A DNA stretch of 64,000 nucleotides from the NCBI GenBank assembly GCA_016165875.1, contig JABBOT010000004.1, positions 29,851,866-29,915,865 of the forward strand, read 5' to 3'. The first letter of the stretch is position 1. Each line of letters opens with the position of its first letter. Of this stretch, positions 61,637 through 64,000 are shown in pieces. The position numbers and the translations under genes were made by a program. Under the pieces are notes generated by a model. It did no database searches. It saw nothing but the letters and a program-made list of their open reading frames with translations, and was not told where the DNA came from. Source of the stretch: Acanthopleura granulata (taxonomy: Eukaryota > Mollusca > Polyplacophora > Chitonida > Chitonidae).

Positions 61637-64000
61637 CTGAAGAGCAGGATGAAAGGTAATTATACATACATATGACTGGTCCACAAAGGTTTAGCCAGAA
61701 TGAGGATGGAGGGTGTCTCATTGTATGACCTGAGACCAACAGGCAGAGCAAAATGGGTGTATATATCAGACACATACGTAATAGTAATATTTCAAACATT
61801 TTGCTGGTTACTAGAAAGGAGTTCTGACATTCACAGAATCACTTAGTCCATCGATCTAAGGAAAAAAAAAAGGCACCCCGCGATCACTCTAAGTCGATGG
61901 ACACAACTAGCAGTGTTGTAATAAATATTAGAATTTCACAATACCACAGAGCAAGAGTCCATCTCGAGCGAGACACTGTTGAAGCTTTAGTAAAGAAACT
62001 GGTTATCCTGCAGGTTTCTCATATCCATGTTTTAACATTTTCATAGGCTTCCTTATGGGGATGCAAGGATTGATGGTCCTAATTTAATAAACCAAAATTC
62101 AAAAATTTATTGAAAGTTGAAAAAGGTAAATTTTTGGTTCTGTTGCGTAATTATATATACATTTCTATAAATGTTCACTTTACAGAAGCACTCATTAACA
62201 TATGTTGTTCTGAATGAAAATTCTGCACATTTGAAGATTACCACATACCTTTACTAGCCTTTGTTATATATGTGCTGTAAGTATAAAGTCTAATGATTGA
62301 GTATATGTGAGTACATGCAGCACCATCTTTGATGTCAGATTTTCACACATTTAGTTCCCGTTAACCAGTTTTGTTTTTAACTGAATAAAGCATACACTGC
62401 AGGCTACCAAGGGTAACAACTGGAAGCCAAGACACCACCCCGGTTCCATGTAAAAGAATCCAATTTATTGCTACAGCCTAGGTAACACTTGCGAGGGGAG
62501 GTACACCAGGTAACAGAAATTGGACATTGTATGATACATGTTCGTGGTGATCATGTGGTTTGAGCTTGAGGTTACGTCTGTGCAGTTTTCCCCCTAAAAC
62601 TCATTTGTTTTTCTCTATAACACCATAATTTGAGTCATTTACTGAAATGGCAAGTACAATTAAACCACATTTCATTGTTTTGATATCTCAGCCTGTATGG
62701 ATTTATAGACTATTCGAGACGCAGGCTTGCAGGTATTAGTGGTTATACTCACGCCAAAACGCCTTGCTCACACTAACACAGTGATGAAAACATTGTCAAA
62801 ATAACACTGAAGTTAAAAGGGAATTCTGCTTCACGTCCACAGTCCAAAACTAGAATTCCTTACTGTTCATATCTTACACACACGCTATGGAGACTGTTCT
62901 GTTGTAAAACATACTGTAATTTTTGGTTATCATAAGCTAGAGTTCTCAGAATATTGTCCAATGTTATTCATTTTCCTATCCGTTCCCATGTTATCTTTCA
63001 CCTCATCGCCTGCTTGCCGCTGCCGCAAACGGGTGAACTGCCCAGATGTCAGTGGTATGGAAGAACAGCTACAAACCCGTCTCGGGTTGAATCTGCCTGT
63101 CTCAGGTTCACACTTTATGTTTGCATGTCTCAAAGAGAGAGAGATGTATTTCTGGCTAAACCCTTGCTGGTCCACAAGCAAGAAGTTCAACTCTACAACT
63201 CCTAGCAAAGCCTGTGTGTCAGTTGGATCTAGGCTACACAAACATAATGTGCAACTTTTATTTTCCGTCCATTACTGATCCTTTTTTTTTTGGTAAAGAA
63301 ACTGGGGAAGAAAATGTGTAGCATTCTCATTAATATTTCACATCTAATCTAATATCATCAGATACTATTTAGGATTAATAAGGAAAGAGATGGAGATGAC
63401 AGGTGAAGTTCAATGGGCTGGCATCAATGTTGCTAGAACAAACTTTAGATAAAACGTGTGGGTCACCTGATCTGACATACTGCTAAATTGCTCTTTCACT
63501 CGAAAGAATGCCATGTTTTCATTCCACTGTATTGCTTATGTTGAGAGTTCCATAGGTTTTCTTCTCAATCTTAGGTAATGACCATTGTTATCAAGAGAAA
63601 CTTAGGCAGGAACAATATTTGTTACAACAGAATACTTGGTGTAGTGTCATGTTGTTGATCTACTGTACCATGGGATAGGAGAGACTCACCAGTTTACCAC
63701 TAAATTCTTGACTTTAAACTGTGGCTTAAGTTGCCACTTTCCTCCCAACATGCATAACCCCACCTTACTTTGCAAAGGTGGACTAAAAAATGAAAATGTC
63801 ATTTGCCGGTGGCTGGAGCTAATGTTAATTCATATTGAACACTTCATTCAAGGTTTGCATGGCTAGCCCGGGAAAAAAATTAAGCACTTCAAGGATCTTC
63901 AAGGACTTTAAGTACTGGTACCTTGTTAGCTCCGTGAATAAAGGGCTGAAGATTTATAATCAATGCCGTATCGCACTATCGAAGCATCAGTATAGGCCTA
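61637..64000. other. Upstream intron of the zinc-knuckle gene
   Basis: No further knuckle exon found; a frame at 62930-63241 lacks knuckle cysteines and splice-site support. Nothing else recognised. Confidence 0.4.

Noticed and set aside
62930..63241. 103-codon minus-strand frame near the zinc-knuckle gene
   Set aside because: No CCHC pattern and no matching splice sites; both strands are open, typical of chance.

Overview
This is animal nuclear DNA: AT-rich, with introns obeying GT/AG, long introns, and many tRNA-derived SINEs. Their tails share one ending (tataagtgaaatattcttga, then caatcaaataaataa). I know that ending from lophotrochozoan and especially molluscan genomes, so the likely source is a mollusc or a close relative. 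That attribution is inference.

Left half (1-35.6 kb): one minus-strand gene and its decaying duplicates. Following splice sites and reading phase, I joined 13 exons (35629 down to 24078) into an uninterrupted 922-residue frame. It runs: zinc finger, proline-rich and acidic linkers, a tyrosine-recombinase (Crypton/phage-integrase-type) core, and a C-terminal KMT5A/SET8-like SET domain. It is the most interesting object in the window. Its 3' part (exons 6-13 plus about 7.4 kb downstream) lies in a tandem array: unit 2 (16054-28629), unit 1 (1-16053) and a partial third copy running into the left edge. Exons 1-5 exist once; an older, decayed copy of exon 4 sits in each unit. Unit 1 is broken (lost splice sites and a premature stop), yet its SET exon is still open. 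Inside unit 1 a 1.2-1.3 kb segment has been amplified again. This made chimeric exons (SET 5' half fused to exon-11 3' half) and a 109-bp minisatellite built from the end of exon 12.

Middle (35.6-57 kb): a divergent intergenic region with a four-copy degenerate repeat (36.7-38.6 kb), then a five-exon plus-strand gene for the peroxisomal tail-anchored protein PEX26 (41649-47444, 322 aa) with a possible alternative last exon at 49.6 kb. Downstream are SINEs, a fold-back element and other dispersed repeats.

Right end (57-64 kb): the last two exons of a minus-strand CCHC zinc-knuckle (CNBP-type) gene whose 5' part lies beyond the window.

The three genes show no common pathway: a chromatin-type methyltransferase fused to a captured recombinase, a peroxisome import factor and a nucleic-acid-binding protein. 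No rRNA, functional tRNA or CRISPR was seen.
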